DNA of 6,674 nucleotides from JAFAHD01 sp035654355 (GTDB lineage: Bacteria; Vulcanimicrobiota; Vulcanimicrobiia; Eremiobacterales; Eremiobacteraceae), in contig DASRXC010000173.1 of assembly GCA_035654355.1 (NCBI GenBank), positions 1-6,674 on the forward strand, given 5' to 3'. The translations under genes and the position numbers were made by a program. Below are positions 1 through 6,262 of the stretch, one piece after another (within the stretch, counting starts at the first letter, position 1; every line of letters begins with the position of its first letter). The notes below the pieces were generated by a model. It had not been told where the DNA came from. It did not search any database and was given only the letters and a program-made list of their open reading frames with translations.

Positions 1-83
1 CGAGAATAAAGCCCGAGATAAGCTTGTAGATGCCTTCGTGGGGGTCTTCTCGGACACCGGTTCAACTCCGGTCGCCTCCACCA
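1..83 (+). ncRNA. ssrA: transfer-messenger RNA (tmRNA), 3' end only
   Basis: This is the tRNA-like 3' end of tmRNA, the RNA that with SmpB rescues stalled ribosomes and tags the unfinished protein for degradation. The T-arm is clear: stem ACCGG (56-60), loop TTCAACT (61-67) and stem CCGGT (68-72). It is followed by the acceptor strand CGCCTCC (73-79), discriminator A80 and an encoded CCA (81-83). Upstream, the pattern AAGC-T-TGTAG (20-29) and then TCGGAC before the T-stem matches the region preceding the T-arm in tmRNAs such as that of E. coli. An ordinary tRNA is unlikely because no anticodon arm lies at the usual distance before the T-arm. The 5' half, including the tag-coding reading frame, lies outside the window. 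No hairpin-plus-T-run terminator follows the CCA. Confidence 0.88.
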
Positions 84-97
84 ACCTTTTCAAATCG

Positions 98-1462
98 ATG
101 CGTCCAATAGCGGTAGTGTTGCTCTGCGCGCTCTTGATGTCGCCTGCGATCGCTGGCGCGGCCGATTGGCCATTGTTCGGGTACGACAGCGCGCGCTCGG
201 GCACCACTCAGGATGAGCGAGCGATCACTGCTGCGACCGTGCACAAGCTGCATCGCATCTGGTCGGTCAAACTCGATTCTGCGTCCGAGGGTTCGGCCGT
301 CGCCGCGGCCGGCGATCTCTTCATCACGACGCGCGAAGGGGTCACCTACGCGATCGATGCGGCAAATGGCGCCATCAAATGGAAGTTCGTCACGCGCGGG
401 CCCGGCATCACGACGGCGATGCCAGCAGTCGATGCAAACGCGGGCATCGTGTACGCGCCTGGCGCGGACGCGCACATCCACAAGCTGACGATTGCCGATG
501 GCATGGAGCAGAAGACCGGCGGATTCCCAATCCTCATCACGTTGATCCCTCAGTACGATAAGGACGCGTCGGCGCTCAATCTCGCGAACGGCTATCTCTA
601 CGCGACAACTTCAGGCTATCTCGGAGACTTTGGCCCGTACGTCGGGCACCTTGTGACGGTCGATCTGCGCGACGGGCACACGCACGTGTTTAACGTCGAG
701 TGTTCGAATGAAGATCGAATCCTTCCAGAGCGCGCGTGTCCTGATTTTCAAGGCGGAGTGTGGGCGCGCGCGGGTGCGGTCGTCGACCCGGATCCGTCGA
801 TGCACGGCCGCGTCTACATCGCCACCGGCAACGGGTTGTTCAACGCGAGCAGCGGGGGCCACGGCCACGGCGACTCGGTCATCGCATTGAGCGCGAACGG
901 CGCGACCGCGCTCGATTCGTTTACGCCGGCGAACCAAGACGAGCTGAACAGCACCGACATGGATCTTGGGAGCATGGCACCGGTCATGCTGCCGTCGCAG
1001 ACGAAAAGCCGCACACCGCTGCTCGCAGTGCAAGGCGGCAAGGATGGCATCTTGCGCCTGCTGGATCGGCGTCATCTCGGCGGCGTCGGCGGAGAGCTCG
1101 CCGATGTCTCGATCGGCGATGGGATTTACTCCCAACCGGCAGTCGCGAACGACTCGCACGACGTCACGTGGCTTTTCATCGGCACGGTGTCGGCGGTGCG
1201 GTCGTTCCGCGTCGTCACCACCTCGGGCAGCACGCGTCTTGAATCTGCCTGGAAGAGCTCAGCCGGGGGAACATCCCCCGCAGTCGCCAACGGCCTCGTG
1301 TTCGTCGCCGCGGACGGCGCCGTTCGCGCACTCGACGCGCGCGATGGCGACACCCGCTGGTCGGGCGCGATTGGTTCTATCCACTGGGAGAGCCCGATCG
1401 TGGCGAATGGACGCGTATACGTTTCCGATGAATCCGGCACGCTGTTCGCGTTCGGTTTGTAG
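98..1462 (+). CDS. secreted PQQ-like beta-propeller repeat protein
   Basis: This 454-residue protein begins with a signal peptide (MRPIAVVLLCALLMSPAIAGA, likely cut near residue 21), so it should act outside the cytoplasmic membrane. The mature part starts with W-x-x-F-G-x-D-x-x-R-S-G, the usual opening of PQQ-binding-like (quinoprotein-type) beta-propellers. It carries repeated blade motifs: G-x-x-Y-A-I-D-A-x-x-G-x-x-K-W near residue 85, a GRVYIATGNGLFN segment near 240, DGILRLLDRRHLGG near 310, and two closing blades of the A-L-D-A-R-D-G-D-T-R-W type at the C-terminus. The family includes PQQ-dependent dehydrogenases, but the fold alone does not prove cofactor binding or enzyme activity, so no substrate is proposed. 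The open frame runs upstream into ssrA. I chose ATG 98 because it places the signal peptide at the N-terminus and lies outside the RNA gene. No Shine-Dalgarno sequence precedes it. A transporter gene follows 42 bases downstream and may share its transcript. Confidence 0.85.
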   Translation: MRPIAVVLLCALLMSPAIAGAADWPLFGYDSARSGTTQDERAITAATVHKLHRIWSVKLDSASEGSAVAAAGDLFITTREGVTYAIDAANGAIKWKFVTRGPGITTAMPAVDANAGIVYAPGADAHIHKLTIADGMEQKTGGFPILITLIPQYDKDASALNLANGYLYATTSGYLGDFGPYVGHLVTVDLRDGHTHVFNVECSNEDRILPERACPDFQGGVWARAGAVVDPDPSMHGRVYIATGNGLFNASSGGHGHGDSVIALSANGATALDSFTPANQDELNSTDMDLGSMAPVMLPSQTKSRTPLLAVQGGKDGILRLLDRRHLGGVGGELADVSIGDGIYSQPAVANDSHDVTWLFIGTVSAVRSFRVVTTSGSTRLESAWKSSAGGTSPAVANGLVFVAADGAVRALDARDGDTRWSGAIGSIHWESPIVANGRVYVSDESGTLFAFGL

Positions 1463-1504
1463 ACTTCGTTTGTTCGAGCCGTCTTAGGATATTTAAGCAC
1501 CGGA

Positions 1505-2341
1505 ATGGGGATCGCGCTCGCACTTGCGGCGGCGTTCATCTATGGCGCCGCTGATTTTTTGGGCGGTCTTGCGACCAAACGCAACGACGTGCGTGTTGTC
1601 GTGCTGCTTTCCGGCGGGGCCGGTTTGATCATCGCGATCCTTTCGCTTCCAGTCTTCGGCAATGGCGCGCCGCTCGAACGGGACCTTGTGCTCGGCGCTG
1701 GGGTCGGGCTCGCCGGAGTCATCGGCATCGCCGCCCTGTATCGCGGACTTGCGATCGCGCGTATGAGCGTCGTCGCGCCGATCACTGCGGTGATTGCAGC
1801 GGCGGTGCCGATCGCGTATGGTCTGCTCCGCGGCGAGCGACCCTCAGTCGGCGCGATCGTGGGAATCGTGCTCGCCTTGGTCGCGGTGGCGCTCGTGTCG
1901 TCCTCGAGCGACGAGGACGTCGCCGGACAGCCCGAGCCGAAGCGAACTGGCATTGCGCTTGCGCTCATTAGTGGTCTGGGCTTCGGCTTCGTCTACGTGC
2001 TGCTCGCTGCCAGTTCGCGCGGCGCGTGGCCGCTGGTCGCTTCGCGGACGACATTTTTGATCGTTCTCGGACTGACCGCCCTCATTTGGCGACCGGCTAA
2101 GCTTGCAAGCGGCACTGGACGGCTCGCCGTGACCAGTGGCGCCCTCGACATGGGTGCAAACCTGCTGTACTTGCTCGCTCTGCGACATACCCTGGTCTCG
2201 ATCGCGGCCGTGATCGCGTCGCTCTACCCGGCAAGTACCGTGATGCTGGCGCGGATGGTGCTGCACGAGCGGTTGCAGATGGTGCAATGGATCGGCGTCG
2301 CGTGCGCATTGGTCGGCGTCGTACTCATGGCGCGCGGATAA
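1505..2341 (+). CDS. EamA/DMT-superfamily membrane transporter
   Basis: This 278-residue protein is almost entirely hydrophobic and fits the ten-helix EamA (drug/metabolite transporter) fold made of two five-helix repeats. The first repeat spans about residues 2-130 and opens with the family-like LALAAAFIYGAADFLGG. A short charged loop (SSDEDVAGQPEPKRT, about 133-147) separates it from the second repeat (about 148-277), whose last helices contain L-Y-P-A-S-T-V-M-L-A-R-x-x-L-x-E-R and G-x-x-L-V-G-V-V-L-M. The residues A-S-L-Y-P-x-x-T-V and the E-R after helix 9 are characteristic of EamA proteins. Members export or import small metabolites such as amino acids, sugars or nucleotides; the substrate cannot be read from the sequence. 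The length matches the family. The start ATG has only a weak, distant purine stretch upstream (AGGAT at 1486-1490). Confidence 0.88.
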   Translation: MGIALALAAAFIYGAADFLGGLATKRNDVRVVVLLSGGAGLIIAILSLPVFGNGAPLERDLVLGAGVGLAGVIGIAALYRGLAIARMSVVAPITAVIAAAVPIAYGLLRGERPSVGAIVGIVLALVAVALVSSSSDEDVAGQPEPKRTGIALALISGLGFGFVYVLLAASSRGAWPLVASRTTFLIVLGLTALIWRPAKLASGTGRLAVTSGALDMGANLLYLLALRHTLVSIAAVIASLYPASTVMLARMVLHERLQMVQWIGVACALVGVVLMARG

Positions 2342-2381
2342 GGATCCTTCGTCCGACCTGCTAGGCATGAAAAACGACAGT

Positions 2382-2395
2382 CGAACGGGCGTTCT
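2382..2395 (+). promoter_or_regulatory. LexA/SOS-box-like palindrome before the cell-wall operon
   Basis: The sequence CGAACGGGCGTTCT agrees at 13 of 14 positions with the Gram-positive-type LexA box CGAAC-R-N-R-Y-GTT-Y-C, failing only at the last base. Its arms GAACG/CGTTC are a perfect inverted repeat around two bases. It ends on the first base of the candidate -35 box (2395-2400), where a bound repressor would block RNA polymerase. The binding motif of this organism's LexA is unknown and no lexA gene is in the window, so this is a candidate operator only. Confidence 0.35.
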
Positions 2396-2423
2396 TGCTA
2401 TCGGAAGCGAGATACGCTACGAT
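2395..2423 (+). promoter_or_regulatory. candidate sigma-70-type promoter, near-leaderless
   Basis: A -35 hexamer TTGCTA (2395-2400, 4 of 6 to TTGACA) and a -10 hexamer TACGAT (2418-2423, 4 of 6 to TATAAT) are separated by exactly 17 bases. The expected transcription start near 2430 lies only about four bases before the ATG at 2434. The mRNA would therefore be leaderless or nearly so, which agrees with the absence of a Shine-Dalgarno sequence there. This would drive the GerMN-amidase-murI unit. Confidence 0.45.
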
Positions 2424-2433
2424 AAGCGATGAC

Positions 2434-2958
2434 ATGCGCGGTCCCCGACTCCCCGTGAGGTCCGTCATCGCTGCCGTTGTGGCGGCGATGCTTGCATTTA
2501 CAGCCGGCTGCGCGAAGAAGCCGCAGCAGGTGGTCCAGGCACCGGGGCATTTCACGGTAGAATTCGTGGATGCCGGCACCGAGGCGCTTGCGCCCGCCGA
2601 GTATACGGTCGATCCGAATCTGCACGGTGAGGGCCTCGCCGAATACGCCGCGACGCAATTGCTCGCGGGCCCGTCGACAGGGCGCGATGCGGTCGTGCTT
2701 TTTCCGACCGGCACAACGCTCGACGTGACCGTTCAAGACGACATGGCGACTGCGAACATCGGCGGGCCGGTGACGAAATCGTACACCGGCGGTGCCGAAG
2801 ACGAGGCGGCGATGTTCAAATCGCTCGTCTACACGCTCACGAACGTCCCTGGAATCAATCGAGTGCAAGTTTTATTGGCCGGCAAGAAACGGGCGGCACT
2901 GCCGGGCGGACACATGGAATTGGATGAGCCGTTGACGCGAGGGACATTCGCACAGTGA
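2434..2958 (+). CDS. GerMN-domain lipoprotein
   Basis: This 174-residue protein has a lipoprotein signal peptide: basic N-terminus MRGPRLPVR, a hydrophobic core, then T-A-G-C with the lipidated cysteine at residue 26. The rest is a GerMN domain (sporulation/germination GerM family): the opening strand F-T-V-E-F-V-D, a helix ending L-L-A-G-P-S near residue 80, F-P-T-G-T-T-L-D-V-T-V, then V-Y-T-L-T-N-V-P-G-I-N-R-V-Q-V-L-L-A-G-K and a final P-L-T-R. GerMN proteins are envelope proteins found beside amidases in spore-forming and non-spore-forming bacteria. Their exact biochemistry is not settled, but a role in peptidoglycan remodelling is the usual inference. I chose ATG 2434 over upstream TTG 2395 because it puts the signal peptide first and TTG 2395 overlaps the -35 box. 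Its stop codon overlaps the next gene's start (GTGA). Confidence 0.87.
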   Translation: MRGPRLPVRSVIAAVVAAMLAFTAGCAKKPQQVVQAPGHFTVEFVDAGTEALAPAEYTVDPNLHGEGLAEYAATQLLAGPSTGRDAVVLFPTGTTLDVTVQDDMATANIGGPVTKSYTGGAEDEAAMFKSLVYTLTNVPGINRVQVLLAGKKRAALPGGHMELDEPLTRGTFAQ

Positions 2959-5045
2959 TTCCCCGCGTCATAGCCCTTAGCGCGGTCGCCGCGCTGCTCG
3001 CGTTTGCGGCGCCATCGCTTGCCGCGGGTGTCGCATTCACGCCGAGCCATGCGAAAGTCTATGTCGCCGGACGGCAAGTCCCATTCGAACGTTTGGCCAT
3101 CGCCTACAACGACCCAGTCGCGCCCGCAAACGACAGTGGCGTTCGCAGCATGCTTGACCTGGCGCAAGCATCGATCGCGTGGCAGCCCGGCACGAGGTTC
3201 GCTGTCGTCACACGCGCCGACGGCACCCTGATCACGCTCACCGTCGGCAGCGCCGCGCTCTCGATCGGGGGCACGCCAGTCGCGATGCCGTTCGCGCCGT
3301 TCTATCGCGACAGCGATCTGTATATCCCGCTCATCCCGTTGGCCAAAGCGTTAGAGCTCGGGGTCCGCGGCTTCGCCGGCGGTTACGTGTTCGTGCCGCA
3401 AGTTCTCTCGATCACGCCGCGTAACGAGAGCCGGCGCACCGTCGTTTCGATGACGACTTCCGCACCAGCCGCGTATCGAACCGCGTACGACTCGCGCCAG
3501 GGCGTCTTAAGCGTCCTGTTCCCCGGCTTCGGCACCGATGCCCAGGGCACGCAGCGAGTCAGCGGTGGTCACGCGACGTCGATCAAGGTCAGCGAAAGCG
3601 GCCCGCCAGGTTATCCGACCACGACCGTTGCGATTGCGGTGAAAAAGGGCGTTAAGTTCGCAGCGCATCGCGCCGCCGGCGCACCGGTTGTTGACGCGGT
3701 ACTTGCGACCGATGAAGCAGCGTTGCATTTGGACGATGGCACGCGCGCGGTTGGGCACGTGACGCTGACGCCGTCAGCTGCGCCGAGCGCGGCCGCCAGC
3801 GCGAAGCCGTCGCCGATCGCATCGCCGGTGCCGCAATCGACGACGCCACCGAAAGCATTGACATCAACGTCGCCGCCTAAAGCATCGGCACCGACGCAGG
3901 CGCCGGTCACACCGGCGCCGACGCAACCGCCTGTAACACCCGCTCCGACGCCGACGGCGCCGTCCGCGGCGGGGAACCCGGGAATCCAAGCCCAGCCTGA
4001 GACGACTGACAACGGCGCAGCCACGCCGTCGCCCACGCCGCAACAGATCCGCATCACCGCTGCGAATCTCGCCGAGATTCCCGGCGGCGGCACGCGCTTG
4101 ACGCTGACGATGTCGGGCGGGCCCGTCAGCTTCGAGTGGCACCGTTTGGACGATCCCGACAATCGCTTTTGGCTTGACATCAAGGGCGTCACGCTCGTAG
4201 GACCTTCCCAGACGTTGACGTCCGCGCTGCCATTCGTCAGAGACATCCACATCTCGCAGTTCGCGCTCGATCCCGAGCCGATCGTGCGCATCACCATCTC
4301 GCCCACGCAGCCGATCGATGTCAACATCGGACCGATCGCGCAGTCGACCGACCAGATGGGCGTCGAGATCGAGGCGCAGCCGCCCGCGGCGGATGCGCCA
4401 AAAGCGGGCGTTGGCACCGTCGCGTGGGTCGTCAATCCGACGCCGCCGCCGACGCGCACGCCGACGCAACGCGATCTCGTAGTCATCGACCCGGGCCACG
4501 GTGGCAACGATCCCGGCGCAGCGAACTCCGGTTATGGTTTAGTCGAGAGCAAGCTGACGATGCAGATCGCGCTGCGGCTGCGCGCCGATCTGCAACGGCA
4601 GGGTTGGCGCGTCGTTATGACCCGCGATGGCGATTATGAGGTTGGCGATCCCAACGGCGATGACGCCCAAGAGCTGCAGGCGCGATGCGACGTCGCCAAC
4701 GCGGCCGGTGCGCGCGTGTTCGTCAGCGTGCACATCAATTCGTCGGTCGCTCACAGTCTCAATGGCACAACGACCTACTATTGGCGTCCTGCAGACCGCG
4801 TGTTCGCTCAAACGGTGCAGAACGCGCTCGTCGCGGCCGACGGCATCGCCGATGACGGCGTCAAACGCAATAATTTCTACGTCATCAAGCACACCGACAT
4901 GCCCGCAGTCCTCGTCGAGACGGCGTTCTTGAGCAATTCCGGCGACGCCGCAGAACTGACGCGTCCGGCATTTCTCGACAAGCTCGCACAAGGCATCGCA
5001 AATGGCATCATGGAGTTCACCGGGGGCCCGCAAGCGCCGCTGTGA
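2955..5045 (+). CDS. multidomain N-acetylmuramoyl-L-alanine amidase (Amidase_3) with AMIN-like domains
   Basis: This 696-residue secreted enzyme should cleave the bond between N-acetylmuramic acid and L-alanine in peptidoglycan. The order is: signal peptide (1 to about 23); a region resembling the copper-amine-oxidase-N 'stalk' domain (about 28-150); a first AMIN-like beta domain (about 152-260); a Pro/Thr/Ala-rich linker (about 270-363); a second, clearer AMIN domain (about 365-475); a short proline-rich linker; and the catalytic Amidase_3 domain (about 508-690). The zinc ligands and catalytic glutamate are all present: H515 in DPGHGG, E531 in V-E-S-K, H593 in S-V-H-I-N-S and E655 in L-V-E-T-A-F-L-S-N, so the enzyme should be active. 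AMIN domains target such enzymes to the wall or to division sites. The GTG start overlaps the previous stop; GAGGG at 2939-2943 is a possible ribosome-binding site. At 696 residues it is longer than typical AmiC-type enzymes because of the doubled N-terminal region. Confidence 0.92.
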   Translation: MIPRVIALSAVAALLAFAAPSLAAGVAFTPSHAKVYVAGRQVPFERLAIAYNDPVAPANDSGVRSMLDLAQASIAWQPGTRFAVVTRADGTLITLTVGSAALSIGGTPVAMPFAPFYRDSDLYIPLIPLAKALELGVRGFAGGYVFVPQVLSITPRNESRRTVVSMTTSAPAAYRTAYDSRQGVLSVLFPGFGTDAQGTQRVSGGHATSIKVSESGPPGYPTTTVAIAVKKGVKFAAHRAAGAPVVDAVLATDEAALHLDDGTRAVGHVTLTPSAAPSAAASAKPSPIASPVPQSTTPPKALTSTSPPKASAPTQAPVTPAPTQPPVTPAPTPTAPSAAGNPGIQAQPETTDNGAATPSPTPQQIRITAANLAEIPGGGTRLTLTMSGGPVSFEWHRLDDPDNRFWLDIKGVTLVGPSQTLTSALPFVRDIHISQFALDPEPIVRITISPTQPIDVNIGPIAQSTDQMGVEIEAQPPAADAPKAGVGTVAWVVNPTPPPTRTPTQRDLVVIDPGHGGNDPGAANSGYGLVESKLTMQIALRLRADLQRQGWRVVMTRDGDYEVGDPNGDDAQELQARCDVANAAGARVFVSVHINSSVAHSLNGTTTYYWRPADRVFAQTVQNALVAADGIADDGVKRNNFYVIKHTDMPAVLVETAFLSNSGDAAELTRPAFLDKLAQGIANGIMEFTGGPQAPL
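3888..3956 (+). repeat. 27-base tandem repeat coding for the amidase Pro/Thr linker
   Basis: The linker contains two adjacent nine-residue units, APTQAPVTP (3888-3914) and APTQPPVTP (3915-3941), followed by a partial third (APTPT, 3942-3956). The DNA copies differ mostly at third codon positions, so they have been kept at protein level. Such Pro/Thr-rich repeats make an extended, flexible spacer, here between the two AMIN-like domains. Confidence 0.75.
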
Positions 5046-5869
5046 GCGGACAGGGGCGACGGGTCGCGATGCTCGACTCCGGACTCGGCGGCCTGACGGT
5101 CTTGAGTGCGTTACGCGCGATCGCGCCGGACGTCGACGTCCTGTATTTCGCGGATACGGCGAATGTGCCGTATGGCGATCGCGCACTGCAAGACGTCGCG
5201 ACGCTTGGAGCGCGCATTGTAGAGCGTTTCGCGGCGTTTAATCCAGCTGCGATCGTCATCGCTTCGGGCACGACGTGTGCCGCATTCGATGCTTGTGGCT
5301 GGCCGGCGGCACATGCGCCGTTCGCCGGCGTCATCGAGCCCGGTGCGCGCGCCGCGCTTGCAGCGAGCGCGCGGAAGAAGATCGGCGTCATCGCGACGCG
5401 GGCAACTATCGAAAGCGGCGCGTTCGCGCGATCGCTTCGCGCGCTCGATACTGCGGTACAGGTGACTGACGTCGCGGCACCCGCGCTTGTGCCGATCGTC
5501 GAAGCGGGAGAGTCGGCGAGCGAGCGCGCGCAAACAGCCGTCAATGAGGTCTGCCGGCCCTTCATCGACGCGGCCTGCGACGCCGTCATCCTCGGCTGCA
5601 CGCACTTTCCGCACCTGCGCAGCTGGTTCGCCGCCGCGCTTGGCCCGGCAGTGCGTCTGGTCGATCCCGCAGACGCCTGCGCGGCTCTGACGGCCGGATT
5701 GTTGCAGTCATCGTCTCGTGGAAGCGCGACGCTCAGCGTCGAAGTAAGCGGTGACGAGCAGATCTTCGCGCAGCGCGCAAAACCGCTCGGCGTATCGCAT
5801 ATCGACGCGCTCGCGCACGTGCCGTTCGCGCTACCAAGTTGCGATCGAGATCGCGCTCCTACGAGCTAA
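5042..5869 (+). CDS. murI: glutamate racemase, first catalytic cysteine replaced
   Basis: MurI interconverts L- and D-glutamate in the cytoplasm, supplying D-glutamate for the peptidoglycan stem peptide. At 275 residues it has family length and the family motifs in order: L-D-S-G-L-G-G (D12, S13), A-D-T-A-N-V-P-Y-G-D (37-46), G-V-I-E-P-G-A-R-A-A, G-V-I-A-T-R-A-T-I-E-S-G, and V-I-L-G-C-T-H-F-P-H-L with the second catalytic cysteine C186 and H188. The C-terminus has the usual S-G-D-x-x-x-F. The odd point is the first catalytic motif, normally A-C-N-T-A-S, which here reads A-S-G-T-T-C: the cysteine is S75, the substrate-contacting asparagine is G76, and a cysteine appears at C79. Activity is therefore uncertain, though the fold and family assignment are secure. 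The GTG start overlaps the amidase stop (GTGA), with only a distant G-run as possible ribosome-binding site, so translation is probably coupled. The alternative ATG at 5069 would cut into the first motif region. Confidence 0.87.
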   Translation: MSGQGRRVAMLDSGLGGLTVLSALRAIAPDVDVLYFADTANVPYGDRALQDVATLGARIVERFAAFNPAAIVIASGTTCAAFDACGWPAAHAPFAGVIEPGARAALAASARKKIGVIATRATIESGAFARSLRALDTAVQVTDVAAPALVPIVEAGESASERAQTAVNEVCRPFIDAACDAVILGCTHFPHLRSWFAAALGPAVRLVDPADACAALTAGLLQSSSRGSATLSVEVSGDEQIFAQRAKPLGVSHIDALAHVPFALPSCDRDRAPTS

Positions 5870-5875
5870 GACCCA

Positions 5876-6247
5876 TCAAGCCGGAGTGTGTGACCTCGCT
5901 GCAGCGATCGCGCTCTTAAGGTGTGCGATGGCTTGTTTCGCGCGCTCGGCTGCTTCAGTCGTCCTCGTCTTTAGCTCCGCACCATCGGCATCCGAAGCTT
6001 CTTTCGCGCGCTTCGCAGCATCTTCGAACGCTGCGCGCGCTTCCTTGAGGTGGGTCTTGACGTCGGTCTGTTGATTGTCCGCAAACGCCTTGATTTCGTC
6101 GGCGAGCGCATGCGCTTGGGTGTGGGCTTTCTCCATGTCTTTGCGCGTTTGCGCTTGATCTGCGGCCGCGAAGCTTTGTAGCTGCTTGTAGAACGCCTCT
6201 GCGCGCTCTTGTGCGTGCTCGAGTGATTCGTTGGCGCTCTGACTCAT
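5876..6247 (-). CDS. small alanine-rich coiled-coil protein, function unknown
   Basis: This 123-residue protein (MSQSANESLEHAQERAEAF onward) is almost all predicted amphipathic helix: rich in Ala, Lys, Glu, Asp and Gln, with no cysteine, no glycine- or proline-broken core and no signal peptide. The spacing of alanines and charged pairs (for example ARAAFEDAAKRAKEASDA) resembles apolipoprotein-like, LEA-like or phasin-type helical proteins, but I cannot assign it to one. It is probably cytoplasmic. I chose ATG 6247 rather than the in-frame ATG at 6265 because AGGAG and GAGG lie just before 6247, within the codons that the longer version would use. It converges on murI with six bases between the two stop codons. 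In a stress-related helical protein, stabilisation of membranes, storage granules or proteins would be possible roles; none is shown here. Confidence 0.72.
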   Translation of the reverse strand: MSQSANESLEHAQERAEAFYKQLQSFAAADQAQTRKDMEKAHTQAHALADEIKAFADNQQTDVKTHLKEARAAFEDAAKRAKEASDADGAELKTRTTEAAERAKQAIAHLKSAIAAARSHTPA

Positions 6248-6252
6248 GTGTA

Positions 6253-6262
6253 CCTCACTCCT
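6253..6262 (-). promoter_or_regulatory. ribosome-binding site that fixes the start at 6247
   Basis: On the minus strand the sequence AGGAGTGAGG is followed by TACAC and the ATG at 6247. AGGAG lies 10 bases and GAGG 5 bases from that ATG. The in-frame ATG at 6265 has no comparable purine run in front of it, so 6247 is preferred. It is the clearest Shine-Dalgarno sequence in the window. Confidence 0.65.

Noticed and set aside
38..97. Upstream extension of the propeller gene to a GTG at 38
   Set aside because: The extension lies within the tmRNA 3' end and would bury the signal peptide behind about 20 residues translated from structural RNA.
611..1159. Minus-strand open frame of about 180 codons opposite the propeller gene
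   Set aside because: The composition is Arg/Ala/Val-rich as expected for a GC-rich shadow frame, it has no recognisable motif, and the plus strand has clear propeller blades.
1485..1490. TAGGAT as a -10 box for the EamA transporter gene
   Set aside because: The spacing to ATG 1505 would give a short leader, but no acceptable -35 hexamer lies 16-18 bases upstream, and the gene may simply be cotranscribed with the propeller gene.
2340..2349. Palindrome AAGGATCCTT at the end of the transporter gene
   Set aside because: It is a ten-base palindrome with no loop and no T-run. It cannot form a terminator hairpin and may be chance.
3611..4507. A long minus-strand open frame of almost 300 codons opposite the amidase gene
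   Set aside because: It is the antisense mirror of the amidase, rich in Gly/Val/Ala because it reads the Pro/Thr linker backwards. It shows no domain pattern, and the plus-strand amidase has intact catalytic motifs.
5841..5854. Hairpin GCGAT-CGAG-ATCGC near the end of murI as a terminator
   Set aside because: The stem is only five base pairs, lies inside the coding sequence and has no T-run on either strand.
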